Source: a virus. From it: 64,000 bases of DNA. The notes below the pieces were generated by a model, which was not told where the DNA came from, did no database searches, and saw only the letters and a program-made list of their open reading frames with translations. Within the stretch, counting starts at the first letter, position 1. The number at the start of each line of letters is the position of its first letter. Location of the stretch: the IMG/VR virus record IMGVR_UViG_3300028392_000036, positions 62,001 through 126,000 of that record, one strand, 5' to 3'. Made by a program: the position numbers and the translations under genes. Shown one piece after another: positions 16,713 to 25,814 of this stretch.

Positions 16713-16853
16713 ATGAGTAGTATTTTTGAAGAAATAAACGATCTAATGACAGAGAATTCAATTAGCAAAGTATTGGGTATCACTTTGTTGATCCTTGTAT
16801 TTTCTGGAGCAGTTGCTCTTGGGTTTGCCTATTGGATAACCCACAGGCATTGA
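16713..16853 (+). CDS. Small single-span membrane protein (46 aa)
   Basis: Reads MSSIFEEINDLMTENSISKV, then a hydrophobic segment (about 21-41, LGITLLILVFSGAVALGF) and a short polar tail. The ATG is divergent from the desaturase. No clear Shine-Dalgarno is visible. Family unknown. Confidence 0.5.
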   Translation: MSSIFEEINDLMTENSISKVLGITLLILVFSGAVALGFAYWITHRH

Positions 16854-16854
16854 G

Positions 16855-17631
16855 TTATCTTCCTAAATATTTTTTAGGTTCGGCTTCTAGTTGGCGTTGA
16901 CGTTCAGACTTTGGAACCCAATCAGTACCCAGTTGAGGATACTTTTTGATTCTATCTTGTATCACAAAAGCCATCATTAGCCCAATCGACAATGCAATAA
17001 CAATACCCATCACTCCCCATATGGCATTGGCCCAAATAGCATCCATACGTCGACGTCTCCTAACAGCACGAATGTGATCTTGTCGCATTTGTTTAGCAAT
17101 AAGAATCTTTTGTTGCTTGCCCATGACCAGCATCATGTCTTCTACTTCAGTATGCAATGCACCCAGTTCAGGAGGTGATTGGTACACCATTATCTCACGC
17201 AATTCTGTGCCCATCTGTTCCAGTTGCTTACGCATCAGCACACGTTGTAAGGCACGTTTACCTAGACTAGCATCACCTTCGTATATCTCGTGCTGACTAT
17301 GTTTTTCTTCTTCTTCAAAGATGGCCATACACTTGTAGTAGTTGTCGTAGTAGGTACCCAGATGCTCGCCGAGTTCAGTGTAGATGCCTGTGGTTTCGCC
17401 GTCACGTTTGTTTAGTTCAATGATGCGATTTTTTTCTTTTACAAATTGATTACGTGCTTCTAAACTGGCTGGTTTTTCTGGAGGATGCAACTTGGCAAAC
17501 TGTTCGTCGAGATCCTTGAGAACGTCCTTGACTTCGCCTGCCGCACCTTTGATATCTTTGTAGAGTTTACAACCGGCCTTGACAGCAGACACCGCCCCAT
17601 TGGCCAAGGCAAAGAGGGTTATGGGATCCAT
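16855..17631 (-). CDS. Hypothetical protein with coiled coil and C-terminal membrane segment
   Basis: 258 residues: a helical N-terminus (ALANGAVSAVKAGCKLYKDI), long charged helices, then one hydrophobic segment (about 205-225) after a basic RRRRR stretch. The type is common in marine phages, function unknown. It is coupled to the upstream gene (start and stop meet at 17631). Confidence 0.7.
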   Translation of the reverse strand: MDPITLFALANGAVSAVKAGCKLYKDIKGAAGEVKDVLKDLDEQFAKLHPPEKPASLEARNQFVKEKNRIIELNKRDGETTGIYTELGEHLGTYYDNYYKCMAIFEEEEKHSQHEIYEGDASLGKRALQRVLMRKQLEQMGTELREIMVYQSPPELGALHTEVEDMMLVMGKQQKILIAKQMRQDHIRAVRRRRRMDAIWANAIWGVMGIVIALSIGLMMAFVIQDRIKKYPQLGTDWVPKSERQRQLEAEPKKYLGR

Positions 17632-17882
17632 TACTTGCCATCCTTCTTAACCGTACGCCATTCGACACAGATCACAGTTCTATTGTTGACGTCGCCGATC
17701 CAGGCAGTTCTGACACATTCAGCTGTGCCTGTTGCTAGTTGTACTTGTTTAGGCGTGAATTCACGGGCAACACTGGGCCGATCGCCACCGTACATGGGCG
17801 AACTTGAAACCATCGCAGAACCGCACAGTATTAGCAATAATACTAGGATTACAGTTCTGTAGATGGCTCCATATTTTTTCAT
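17631..17882 (-). CDS. Small secreted protein (83 aa)
   Basis: N-terminal signal sequence (YRTVILVLLLILCGSAMVS); the LILC-G could be a lipobox or a Sec cleavage region. Two further cysteines (TAECVRT, TVICVEW) could form a disulphide in the periplasm. Family unknown. Confidence 0.6.
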   Translation of the reverse strand: MKKYGAIYRTVILVLLLILCGSAMVSSSPMYGGDRPSVAREFTPKQVQLATGTAECVRTAWIGDVNNRTVICVEWRTVKKDGK

Positions 17883-17951
17883 CGTACTCCGTGTCCTTGT
17901 TATTCAGGACTTAGAGTATTTACAGGATCCTTGCGCTAGATTAAACTGGGT

Positions 17952-18497
17952 TTAAAACAATGTGGGAATCCAGAGCCAGATGGCCTGACTCATCAGCAAC
18001 ATTGCAATACCGCCTACATATAAACTGGCGGTGTACAGTCGATTGTTCACTGCCAATATACTAGCCGATAATAGCACAATGGCAATCTGGAATAGACTTC
18101 CAGCAAACGTGTACCAAGGGCTACGTTGTTTTGCCACAGCACGATCTGCTTCTAAACCACGTGCCTTGGCCATGAGTTCTTTCTTGCCCTCACCTGTAGC
18201 AGGATCCGATTCATAACGTGCAATCTTCTTGCTGAGTGCGGCAACCTTGTTCACATCCTTGCGAGCCATGGCATCATCTAAGGCCATCTCGGCCAAGGTG
18301 CCTTTGATTGATTTGGCTTGATAAAATGCCCAAGTATTATTGGCCTCAATGGTGTCGTTTAGTATTCGGCCTGAGTTGCCGTTGCCCATATATGTGTTGA
18401 TAGCCAAGAATGCGGCAAATACAACGATTACCCATCCTGCTTTGTCTTTGATTAGTGCTTCACGCTCTGAGCGTGATAATTGTTTTTGTTCTGCCAT
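17952..18497 (-). CDS. DUF4337-like membrane protein
   Basis: 181 residues with an N-terminal hydrophobic segment, the NTWAFYQAKSIKGTL motif typical of DUF4337, a helical soluble part, and two C-terminal hydrophobic segments. The ATG is preceded on the minus strand by AAAGGAG. Function of the family is unknown. Confidence 0.75.
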   Translation of the reverse strand: MAEQKQLSRSEREALIKDKAGWVIVVFAAFLAINTYMGNGNSGRILNDTIEANNTWAFYQAKSIKGTLAEMALDDAMARKDVNKVAALSKKIARYESDPATGEGKKELMAKARGLEADRAVAKQRSPWYTFAGSLFQIAIVLLSASILAVNNRLYTASLYVGGIAMLLMSQAIWLWIPTLF

Positions 18498-18531
18498 GTT
18501 TAGCTCCTTTGTGTATTATTTATTGGTCAAT

Positions 18532-18553
18532 AAAAAAGCCCCTTGCGGGGCTT
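18532..18553 (-). terminator. Terminator after the gene at 18556
   Basis: AAGCCCC/GGGGCTT stem; read on the minus strand it has a GCAA tetraloop and a following run of T. Confidence 0.85.
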
Positions 18554-18555
18554 GA

Positions 18556-18804
18556 TTAGTTTGCTGGGGTCTTCCGTGCTCGGGGCTTTCGGGCTGCCAC
18601 TGCTGGTTTAACAGCAGGTGGTGCCTTGGGCTTGGCCGGTGCTTTTTTAGCAGGAGTAGTTGCTACTGCTGGAGCAGGTTCCGGGGCAATTTCACTTGCC
18701 TTGGGAAACGGCCAATCACTAGCAGGTGCCTCAACTTTGTAAGGCGCCTCAGGTGCCGGTGCGGCAGGCTTGCCGAGAAAGAATTCCTTGATTTTGTTTA
18801 ACAT
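18556..18804 (-). CDS. Ala/Pro/Lys-rich small protein
   Basis: 82 residues: MLNKIKEFFLGKP, APYKVEAPASDWPF, then a disordered Ala-Pro-Lys tail like that of DNA-binding or structural tails. Similar short proteins occur in marine phages; function unknown. Confidence 0.65.
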   Translation of the reverse strand: MLNKIKEFFLGKPAAPAPEAPYKVEAPASDWPFPKASEIAPEPAPAVATTPAKKAPAKPKAPPAVKPAVAARKPRARKTPAN

Positions 18805-18824
18805 AACGATCTCCTATAGAGTAT

Positions 18825-19445
18825 TTAACCCTGATCGGTGTTGCCCAAACGCTTCTTCATGAAGTTCAAAAGCAAGCCGTATGCTGGCAAGAACACAACA
18901 AAGCCAACTAAAATCTTCAATAGACTTTGGCTCAGGGCAATCTCGGGCCAGTTAGCGGCCATGTACTCGTCAGCACCACCCGAGAAGGCAATACTGAAGA
19001 ACACATAACTGTCGATGAAGTTGGCAACAACCATGCTGAGTGCAGGAGCCGCCCACCATTGCTGTGTGAACTTTTCGCGAACATATTGGAACACGTATAC
19101 ATCTAACAAGCAACCAATTAGGTATGCTGTGGCTGATCCAAAACCAATACGTAAGGCAACTGATTGTGGTGCGCCTTCTAAGAGAACAACAGCAATACTA
19201 CCAATGATGGCAAGTGGATAGGCAGCCGCAATAGTGGCTCGAGCAATACCTTTACCAATCAATCGTACTGTCAAGTCTGTAGCCAAAATTACCAAGGGAT
19301 AGGTAAATGCGGCCCATGTCAATTTCACACCCATGATCTCAACTGGAATTGAAACTAGAGCATTGCTGATTACGATCACGAAGATATGTAATGCAACCAA
19401 TTTGGCCATCATGACCCGATCTACGCCTTTGAAAATATCAAACAT
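18825..19445 (-). CDS. yhhQ: Queuosine precursor transporter family (YhhQ/VUT)
   Basis: 206 residues, about six hydrophobic segments, with ISNALVSIPVEIMG, FTYPLVILATDLTVRLIG and NFIDSYVFFSIAF, which fit the VUT/YhhQ family. Family members import preQ0 or preQ1. For a phage the import could support queuosine in host tRNAs or 7-deazaguanine marks in phage DNA. No biosynthetic gene for either is visible in this window. AAAGGAG precedes the start. Confidence 0.88.
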   Translation of the reverse strand: MFDIFKGVDRVMMAKLVALHIFVIVISNALVSIPVEIMGVKLTWAAFTYPLVILATDLTVRLIGKGIARATIAAAYPLAIIGSIAVVLLEGAPQSVALRIGFGSATAYLIGCLLDVYVFQYVREKFTQQWWAAPALSMVVANFIDSYVFFSIAFSGGADEYMAANWPEIALSQSLLKILVGFVVFLPAYGLLLNFMKKRLGNTDQG

Positions 19446-19600
19446 CTGTGTCTCCTTTGTATGTTGATCTAGTAGTTATGTTTCTAGTGACAGCTCACTA
19501 GAGAAATCGCTTGATTTCTGGTGTTTTTTTCATATATAATACTACATAGGACGCTGGATAGGCCGGGTCCTATAGTAAACTCGCTTTATAGGAGAACCAT
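19446..19600. other. Divergent intergenic region with hairpins
   Basis: 155 bp between divergent genes. It holds a perfect palindrome CTAGTGA-CAGC-TCACTAG (19484-19501) that could be an operator or a hairpin, and a leader stem TAGGAC/GTCCTA (about 19548-19573) before a ribosome binding site (AGGAG). Confidence 0.5.
19511..19540 (+). promoter_or_regulatory. Promoter of phasin-like gene
   Basis: TTGATT (19511-19516), 18-bp spacer, TATAAT (19535-19540). Confidence 0.65.
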
Positions 19601-19876
19601 ATGTTTACAGCAGACGCAATCATCGACACCGTTCAAACCGGTAAAAAAACTTTAGTTAACACATTCGTTACCAACGAAACAGCCAAAGAATCAATGATCA
19701 AGTTCATTGACGCACAAGCAGACTATACCAAACGAGCCGCCAAGGTTGGAATGGACACAGCAACTACATTGACCAGTGAAATGATCAAACAAGTGGAAGC
19801 AGTGGCAAAGTATGACTATGCCAAAGCAGGTCAAGACTTCCTAAAGGCATTCCAGCCCACAACTAGTAAAAAGTAA
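19601..19876 (+). CDS. Phasin-like helical protein
   Basis: 91 residues, all helical by appearance, without cysteines. IKFIDAQADYTKRAAKVGMD and EMIKQVEAVAKYDYAKAGQ recall phasins, which coat polyhydroxyalkanoate granules. The match is by pattern only; a nucleoid or scaffold role is possible. It has its own promoter and a terminator. Confidence 0.5.
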   Translation: MFTADAIIDTVQTGKKTLVNTFVTNETAKESMIKFIDAQADYTKRAAKVGMDTATTLTSEMIKQVEAVAKYDYAKAGQDFLKAFQPTTSKK

Positions 19877-19890
19877 TACCTTAGTATTAC
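19873..19890. repeat. Palindromic repeat GTAATAC-N4-GTATTAC, copy 1
   Basis: Perfect 7-bp arms, loop CTTA; the left arm contains the TAA stop of the phasin-like gene. Related copies at 29423, 43462 and 46960, each shortly before a promoter. Confidence 0.7.
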
Positions 19891-19898
19891 CTTTCTGA

Positions 19899-19922
19899 AA
19901 GGCCCCAATTTTTGGGGCTTTC
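19899..19922 (+). terminator. Terminator after phasin-like gene
   Basis: AAGGCCCCAA/TTGGGGCTTT stem followed by TCT-rich tail, directly before the next promoter. Confidence 0.8.
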
Positions 19923-19924
19923 TC

Positions 19925-19953
19925 TTGACCAATAAATGTCAAAGTGCTATAAT
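19925..19953 (+). promoter_or_regulatory. TTGACC-type promoter, leaderless
   Basis: TTGACC (19925-19930), 17-bp spacer with extended TGC, TATAAT (19948-19953). The ATG at 19960 is 6 nt downstream. Confidence 0.85.
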
Positions 19954-19959
19954 ACGGTT

Positions 19960-20379
19960 ATGAATACAAAACTTTACTTTGGCTACGGCATGAACACCAA
20001 TCTCAATGAGATGGCGTATCGGTGTCCTCGGGCACGAAGTCTTGGCCACGCACGACTATTAAATAGTGCGTTTCGCTTTGCTACTCACGCTGACGTGGTA
20101 GTGGTACCTGATTGCTATGTGGACGGAGTACTATGGTCTATCACTGAAGAATGTTTACAGAAACTGGATGCACTAGAAGGCTTCCCGCATTATTACAATC
20201 GCATTGAGATGGCTGTGGAACATGACGGTGAAATAAAAGATGCCATTGTTTACTTTATGAACCCTGGTCAGGCAGATGGCTTGCCCAGTCAAGGCTATTT
20301 TGATCTCCTGATGGAAGGCTACACCCAACATGGTGTGCCAACAGAACAATTACACAACGCATTGGAACTGTGGGTATGA
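19960..20379 (+). CDS. Gamma-glutamylcyclotransferase-like protein
   Basis: 139 residues. YFGYGMNTNLNEM is a variant of the YGSN loop; the expected catalytic Glu lies in LEGFPHYYNR. The fold handles gamma-glutamyl peptides, releasing 5-oxoproline, for example in glutathione turnover. The start is fixed by the promoter 6 nt upstream; a longer start at 19936 would cover the promoter. Confidence 0.8.
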   Translation: MNTKLYFGYGMNTNLNEMAYRCPRARSLGHARLLNSAFRFATHADVVVVPDCYVDGVLWSITEECLQKLDALEGFPHYYNRIEMAVEHDGEIKDAIVYFMNPGQADGLPSQGYFDLLMEGYTQHGVPTEQLHNALELWV

Positions 20380-20621
20380 TCCGTCGACTGTTACCTGTAC
20401 TATTGTTGACTGGTTGTGCATCAACTGTGAGCTATGTACCACCACCCAGTGTCAATGCCATGCCTAATGATTGTGCAAATCAAACAGCAATGATCAATTG
20501 GTTAGAATCACAAGCTCGTATCCCGCGTCACTCAATGGAAAGGCAAGAAGACTATGAAATCAGCCGTGCATCGTTTCGCCATCGTATTTGGCACGTGCGT
20601 TATATGTGCCGTCCTGTCTAG
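20376..20621 (+). CDS. Small lipoprotein
   Basis: 81 residues. Lipobox LLTGC follows a short signal (MIRRLLPVLLLTGC). The start ATG overlaps the preceding stop (ATGA). Two more cysteines (NDCANQ, YMCRPV). Family unknown. Confidence 0.7.
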   Translation: MIRRLLPVLLLTGCASTVSYVPPPSVNAMPNDCANQTAMINWLESQARIPRHSMERQEDYEISRASFRHRIWHVRYMCRPV

Positions 20622-20883
20622 TGGATGTGCAACACAGATCAATCCCAATCGTGTGCCTATGCATACTGTGGATCTTAACACTTATCAGATCAACTGTAGA
20701 CTAAAAGACCAACAGGTGGTATTTTTACAAAGTATGAGACAGTCACGTGAAGAACAGTTTGCCGCAAGGATGCGAAGCACTTTCCAACCGTTTAGTTGGA
20801 CACACGACCACGATATTTCATACAACAACCCCAACAAGTTTATTGATTATCACCTTAACCAACTGAGCTATTGCATACAATGA
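20554..20883 (+). CDS. Lipoprotein (109 aa)
   Basis: Signal and lipobox LSSGC near residue 25, then a polar domain with two cysteines (INCRLK, LSYCIQ). It overlaps the previous lipoprotein gene by 68 nt in another frame and the next by 4 nt. Possibly related in layout to its neighbours; function unknown. Confidence 0.7.
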   Translation: MKSAVHRFAIVFGTCVICAVLSSGCATQINPNRVPMHTVDLNTYQINCRLKDQQVVFLQSMRQSREEQFAARMRSTFQPFSWTHDHDISYNNPNKFIDYHLNQLSYCIQ

Positions 20884-21440
20884 AACGACTCTTGCTTGCT
20901 GTTCTAATCCCTGTGCTGGCGCAGGCCGAGTGTGTGATGACTGATCGTGTGACAACCGCGGCCACAGTTCGAATTGAAGAACGCAGTGATGTTCGAAAGG
21001 ACATTGTGCCTAGCCCCACAGCAGGTTATCGCAGATGCCAGGTCAGTTACAAAGCCCGTATTGGTGCTCAATGGTACTTGGCTATGGGTGTGTATGATTG
21101 GCCAGGTAATGCCCCAGATGCAGAAGCCTGTGCAGTGGCCATGAGTCGAGCAGATGCTAGTGTACGAACACACGTGGCTCCAGTAGGAGTTCGTGGAGAA
21201 AGCACAATGGTCTGTACCGATCGTCCCAATATGGATACCCTGAGAAAAACAGCAGTGGGCACACAAGGACGCCTGCACCAATTTAGGCCACATCCAGATT
21301 ATCCCCGAGAGTTTTGGCACAATGGTACTCGGTGCCGTTGGTTCTTGGATACCGAATGGGCCCAAACCGATGTACAAACACGCCAAGGCATTATCTGCAG
21401 ATTGGAAACGGATCAGTGGGTAGTGGTTGACAAAATATAA
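20880..21440 (+). CDS. Secreted hypothetical protein
   Basis: 186 residues from the ATG overlapping the preceding stop. Sec signal MKRLLLAVLIPVLAQA, mature protein with several cysteines (ECVMTD, RRCQVSY, EACAVAM, VCTDRP, TRCRWF, IICRLE), likely disulphide-bonded in the periplasm. No family recognised. Confidence 0.7.
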   Translation: MKRLLLAVLIPVLAQAECVMTDRVTTAATVRIEERSDVRKDIVPSPTAGYRRCQVSYKARIGAQWYLAMGVYDWPGNAPDAEACAVAMSRADASVRTHVAPVGVRGESTMVCTDRPNMDTLRKTAVGTQGRLHQFRPHPDYPREFWHNGTRCRWFLDTEWAQTDVQTRQGIICRLETDQWVVVDKI

Positions 21441-21455
21441 TCAATCCTGTATAAT
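21427..21455 (+). promoter_or_regulatory. Consensus promoter of LPP20-like lipoprotein
   Basis: TTGACA (21427-21432), 17-bp spacer, TATAAT (21450-21455). The leader ends with AAAGG before the ATG. Confidence 0.8.
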
Positions 21456-21488
21456 TGAACTATCGTTAAACTAACCTGAAAGGTATGT

Positions 21489-22289
21489 ATGTTAATCAAG
21501 CATTTATCAATCGTGGCTGTGGCAGTGAGTCTTGTGGCCTGTGCCAGCGCACAAAAAGCAGAGATTCCTGCCACAGCACCTACTGCTCGAGTGGTTGAAA
21601 TTGCGCCACCAGCACATCCTTACGCCTTGCCCCAGACACAGGCTCGAGTAGTACCTCAAGCACCTGCTTGGTATGTGCGTATGCCAGAAGATACGCCAGA
21701 CATGGTGTTTTCAGTAGGTACCGCAACATCAACAGATGAGCAGATGGCCTATGACAAAGCACGTATGGCCGCAGAGCGTAAACTGGTCGAACAGATGTAC
21801 AGTCGGATCACAACACAGACCAACAGTTACAAAGCTGATCGTGGATCAGCCACAATTGAAAATTATCAACAAGTTACTCGTAAAAATGCACGTGGCGAGC
21901 TCAGTGGCGCACAACGAGTTGATAGTCAGGCCACATTTGATGGTCAGTTCTACAAGGTCTACGTGTTATTGCGTTTGCCAACAGGTGCCAACAACACAAT
22001 GCAAACACGTCGTGATCAAGGCCGTTTGCAACGTGAAGCAGATATCCGTGGTCGTGCCGCAGAGCGTGACATGGATGCCAACGAGTCACGTGAGCAAAAG
22101 CAAGAACAGGAAAAAGAACAAGCACTTGAGCGAAGTTTAACTCCACAAAGCAAGGTTACTCCTGTAACTGTGCCCACAACATCAGGTGAAATCAAATTAC
22201 TTGACGTGGACAACGCTGAATACAAGCAAAAACGGGACGAAGCACTGGCCAAACCTAATGCAGTGATTGGTCAAACTGTCGTAAGATAA
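21489..22289 (+). CDS. Lipoprotein with LPP20-like domain
   Basis: 266 residues. Lipobox LVAC (near residue 18), a Pro/Ala-rich linker, then PAWYVRMPEDTPDMVFSVG and a helix-strand domain similar to LPP20-type outer membrane lipoproteins, then a long charged helix (KQEQEKEQALERS). Probably in the host envelope. It closes with a terminator. Confidence 0.75.
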   Translation: MLIKHLSIVAVAVSLVACASAQKAEIPATAPTARVVEIAPPAHPYALPQTQARVVPQAPAWYVRMPEDTPDMVFSVGTATSTDEQMAYDKARMAAERKLVEQMYSRITTQTNSYKADRGSATIENYQQVTRKNARGELSGAQRVDSQATFDGQFYKVYVLLRLPTGANNTMQTRRDQGRLQREADIRGRAAERDMDANESREQKQEQEKEQALERSLTPQSKVTPVTVPTTSGEIKLLDVDNAEYKQKRDEALAKPNAVIGQTVVR

Positions 22290-22304
22290 ACGGCGTATAA
22301 ATAG

Positions 22305-22332
22305 AAGCGGTGCCAAAAACACCGCTTTTTCT
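22305..22332 (+). terminator. Terminator
   Basis: AAGCGGTG/CACCGCTT stem (22305-22312/22320-22327) and a T-rich tail. Confidence 0.88.
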
Positions 22333-22337
22333 CTTTT

Positions 22338-22919
22338 ATGATCATGCCAATAATTGAAACTACCCAAACTGAACAAACTCACACTCAAGCACTTGCTGAC
22401 ACTGGCATGTATGTTTTTATGGGAGACGTGGATGATGAAAGTATCAAGCCAGTTGTGGAATGGATGCTGTATGAAAACTATGTGAGCAAGAAAAAGAAAA
22501 AAGAATTGTTACTCATGATTTGCTCCAATGGTGGAGACATGGGTGCGGCCTTTGCCCTAATTGATGTAATGATGAGCAGCCAAATTCCAGTAAAAACTGT
22601 GGGCCTGGGAACCATTGCATCAGCAGGCTTGTTGATCTTTATCTCTGGCACTCACGGACGACGAGTTCTTACACCTAATACTTCAATTCTAAGCCATCAG
22701 TTCTCCTGGTACAACGAAGGCAAAGCACATGAGTTGTTTGCTACCATGCGTGAGTTTGAACTCACACAGGCTAGAATGATTGCACACTATGAATTGTGTA
22801 CAGGCCTGGGCCGGGAAGAAATACGCACGAACTTGTTGCCACCACAAGACGTTTGGTTATCAGCATCAGAAGCCCTGGCTCTGGGCATCTGCGATGACAT
22901 CAGTGTGGTCAAGAGTTAA
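22338..22919 (+). CDS. ClpP-family serine protease (second copy)
   Basis: 193 residues. Catalytic Ser in TIASAGLLIFISG, His in ILSHQFSW, Asp in PPQDVWLSASEALALG; the handle region is shorter and more divergent than in the ClpP at 25815. Possibly a regulatory or self-processing partner of a mixed ClpP ring. The ATG (22338 or 22344) lies just after a terminator and has no obvious Shine-Dalgarno site. Confidence 0.85.
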   Translation: MIMPIIETTQTEQTHTQALADTGMYVFMGDVDDESIKPVVEWMLYENYVSKKKKKELLLMICSNGGDMGAAFALIDVMMSSQIPVKTVGLGTIASAGLLIFISGTHGRRVLTPNTSILSHQFSWYNEGKAHELFATMREFELTQARMIAHYELCTGLGREEIRTNLLPPQDVWLSASEALALGICDDISVVKS

Positions 22920-22953
22920 ATAGGTCTTAACCACCACGTGCGCTACGGTCTTG

Positions 22954-24027
22954 TTATTTTTTGTTTTGCTTCAGGTATTCCGCATAACTCATAGCCCTCT
23001 GTCCTGTTGCAATATCACGTGGTTGTTTTAGCCAGGCATCCACAGTATCGAGTTTTGTTGGTGCAGGTAATGCTTGTGCGGGTGCAGTTGTTGGCAATTG
23101 CTCTGGTTTGTTGTCTGTGTCAACTTGATTTATTTTATCCAATGCCTTTTTACCTAGTCCTGCTAGTCGTGCAATATCTCCTGGAGAGGTGGTGTTATTT
23201 GGATCAATACCAGCGTCCCACATTTTATACATTTTCTCGCGTACCTGGTCCGGGCTTAGAGCATTTGATAATTTGCTTGGATCGATATATTTCTCGCTGT
23301 CTATCTTTACAGGTTTACCACCGCTAGTGGCTGTGAATTTCGTATATTTGTGAAAACGACTACCCGAAGGCGAACCATCACTTCTTATTATACTTTTGAG
23401 TTCTTCAACTGGGTCAGTTTCACGATTATCTCTAACATAGGTGTCCCCAATATTTCCATCAAAGTCGGTTTTGTAAATTACAATTTTGTTTTCTTCTGGT
23501 GTATTACTAGCATAATAATCATAAGGTTCACTGTCGTCTGGTTCCTTTAGTTTATTTTGATAACGCCAGTCGCTCGGGTCATCGGCTCTTGACCTGAATG
23601 ATGATTTTACTTTTGCAGGATTGATAGCGACACTTTGAAGATGTTTGATCAGTTGGGCAGCCGCCAGTTCGGGATTTTGTCGATACAAATCTAGTAAATC
23701 AAACATTTGATCTGTAGCAGATATGTCATCCCCCCTATCCTCATCGTCATAGTCAGGCTCTATATCTTCAAAACCCAAGGCGCCGGCCATGTCTTCCTGG
23801 GCATCAAACAGATCATCGTCGTCCTCTGCGTCCCATTGATCGAGATGATCTTGAATGCCTTTTAACAATGCAATTCCGGCTGGGATAGGCATAGCGGCAA
23901 CACCTGCTGGTGTTGACAGCAGTTTAACTACAGGTGCAGGCACAGCCGCACTAGCCGCAAAACTTGCTAGACTTTTAAGGAACCCTCTACGAGTTGATTC
24001 GTTGATGTATTCTTTTAGGGTTTTCAT
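22954..24027 (-). CDS. Probable head-packaged protein with capsid-targeting N-terminus and Tat-like motif
   Basis: 357 residues from the ATG at 24027. The first residues MKTLKEYINES resemble the capsid-targeting peptide of T4 internal proteins (MKTYQEFIAEA), with an I-N-E cleavage-type site at 8-10. Then comes TRRGFLKSLASFAASAA, a textbook twin-arginine export motif followed by a hydrophobic segment. The rest is acidic and disordered in part (DAEDDDDLFDAQED), with a C-terminal AMSYAEYLKQ. It may be packaged, injected, and act at the membrane. Paired with the minus gene at 24032. Confidence 0.65.
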   Translation of the reverse strand: MKTLKEYINESTRRGFLKSLASFAASAAVPAPVVKLLSTPAGVAAMPIPAGIALLKGIQDHLDQWDAEDDDDLFDAQEDMAGALGFEDIEPDYDDEDRGDDISATDQMFDLLDLYRQNPELAAAQLIKHLQSVAINPAKVKSSFRSRADDPSDWRYQNKLKEPDDSEPYDYYASNTPEENKIVIYKTDFDGNIGDTYVRDNRETDPVEELKSIIRSDGSPSGSRFHKYTKFTATSGGKPVKIDSEKYIDPSKLSNALSPDQVREKMYKMWDAGIDPNNTTSPGDIARLAGLGKKALDKINQVDTDNKPEQLPTTAPAQALPAPTKLDTVDAWLKQPRDIATGQRAMSYAEYLKQNKK

Positions 24028-24031
24028 TTTA

Positions 24032-25762
24032 TTATCCTTTTTTCTTGCGCCCTGTAGTCTTTTCATCAAAGTCGGCATCCTGAGCCTGTCTGGCTGCCTT
24101 GGCTCCCGGCCCAGTTAGTCTAGGTGCTTGTCCCACTTGATTGAGCTTTTCAATGTCCCCAATATCACTAGCATCTGCTGATGCTTCTTTAGAATCGCTA
24201 GGCTTGTTGGTTTTCTTTTTCTTCTTGCCCACGTCACCTGCATTGGGCGGCACTATCATGAAGCCCGGACGATTGTTACCTGCTATGTGGCTGGGTGCGT
24301 GATAGTCAAATTCAAAGTCCAAGTTACCAAACGGCTTGCTGGTAATAACCAGTTGTCCTTCATTGTCAATGTCCACGTGACCCAGCTGGCAATTCAACTG
24401 TTTGATCATGTCGTTCATGATATCTTTGTATTGCTGTTGGTTAGGTCCACGGCGAATCATATACTCTATGCCCTTGCCTAAACTGTAGGCGATAATGTTG
24501 GCAGCACCATCCACATGATCATTGTCGTAACTGTATTTTCCTGCAATACCGGGTTTGGGCTTGTTGGCAGTGAGTCCCAGATAATAGTTTGAATCTTGTG
24601 GCATACCCACATTGCTACCCCATTGGCCGGCCTGTGTGGCAGGAAGTATCATTTGTAAAAATCCCTTGTAATCTAATTTTTCAACCAAGGGTTTTAATAG
24701 TTTTTTTAGTTCTGCCCAACTGTTGAATTCGCCGCCCAAGATGTCCACATAGCTGATATATTCGGGAGTTTGATTTCGATTGGCAGCCAAACAGATACGG
24801 TCAGTGACTGATCCTTCTTTTTTGGTGCTGGCCCAGATCTTGATAGCATCACGAAACATTTTTTGTTTGCCTTCGTCGGTCAAGGTCTGGTCGTATTCTT
24901 CTAGTAGGCTACCCAGACTGTTCATGCTGGTTCCTGAGCCGCCCAGCGCCTTGACACTGTAGCGTGTGTTGCCGCCCACAGTGACGTCGATCAACTTTTC
25001 GTTTCCCACTGGAAAACTAATTTCTTCGCTTTCGTTGGCTAATGCGATCGGAGCCAAGATCTCACCAAAGTCTTGACTGATCATGCCCAGGAATGGTTTT
25101 ACATATTCTAGGCTTTCGGGACTCAATTGTCCAGAGCCACGATTTTCAGCCAGCTCGACTAGCTCGGTCAGCGCCTTGGCCAAGTTTTCATTTTTGATTT
25201 TTGATTTGATAGCTTCTTTAGTGGCAGTGGCTAATTCTTTTCGGTCTGAGTACTCTCCGGCCAGGCCCAACTTGACTGGGGTAAGATCTTTGCGGTTCAA
25301 CACTAGATCAACAGCGGCACCGGCATAGCTGGCAGCAGTCTTGACTCCACGTAGAACAAAGGTAAAAGTCTTGCCTTGACCGGTGTAACTGTAAATACTA
25401 AATTGTCCACTAGATATGGCCTGATGGTCAGTTACAGGTGCTGAAACCAGCCCTAGCCCTTCTGCAGATTGCTCCAGTTGTGCTGGTGTTACGTCGCTGA
25501 TACGCAGTACTGGTAATCGTCCAGATTTTTTGCTGTATTCTATTTTGTTTTTGGCATTTTCAACTCCGGCCTGCTCTAACCATTCTGACAATGCTGGAAT
25601 CATACTTTCGTAATCTGCTTTTTCGGCATAAACGGGCTGGGCAGGTTCTGCACCTGGGGGCTGTGCCGCAACTGCGGCATCTAATTCAGCTTCAAGTATC
25701 ATCATCTGTACCTTTGGTCCTTTGTCTGTAATTGATTCGAATAATTTTAGAGTATCGTGCAT
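24032..25762 (-). CDS. Large hypothetical protein, possibly head-packaged and nuclease-like
   Basis: 576 residues. It starts [15 protein letters not shown] with an L-F-E site at 7-9, like other putative packaged proteins here. A middle block [16 protein letters not shown] and an upstream conserved-looking Asp/Glu-rich part recall restriction-endonuclease-fold proteins, but the resemblance is weak. The end is a Lys-rich low-complexity tail. Most likely a virion or injected protein; function unknown. Confidence 0.6.
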   Translation of the reverse strand: MHDTLKLFESITDKGPKVQMMILEAELDAAVAAQPPGAEPAQPVYAEKADYESMIPALSEWLEQAGVENAKNKIEYSKKSGRLPVLRISDVTPAQLEQSAEGLGLVSAPVTDHQAISSGQFSIYSYTGQGKTFTFVLRGVKTAASYAGAAVDLVLNRKDLTPVKLGLAGEYSDRKELATATKEAIKSKIKNENLAKALTELVELAENRGSGQLSPESLEYVKPFLGMISQDFGEILAPIALANESEEISFPVGNEKLIDVTVGGNTRYSVKALGGSGTSMNSLGSLLEEYDQTLTDEGKQKMFRDAIKIWASTKKEGSVTDRICLAANRNQTPEYISYVDILGGEFNSWAELKKLLKPLVEKLDYKGFLQMILPATQAGQWGSNVGMPQDSNYYLGLTANKPKPGIAGKYSYDNDHVDGAANIIAYSLGKGIEYMIRRGPNQQQYKDIMNDMIKQLNCQLGHVDIDNEGQLVITSKPFGNLDFEFDYHAPSHIAGNNRPGFMIVPPNAGDVGKKKKKTNKPSDSKEASADASDIGDIEKLNQVGQAPRLTGPGAKAARQAQDADFDEKTTGRKKKG

Positions 25763-25791
25763 TTGCTTTTTTCCAAGAATAATGTTATACT
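25763..25791 (+). promoter_or_regulatory. Promoter of clpP
   Basis: TTGCTT (25763-25768), 17-bp spacer, TATACT (25786-25791). Confidence 0.65.
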
Positions 25792-25814
25792 TATCACATC
25801 AACAAGGAGACCCC

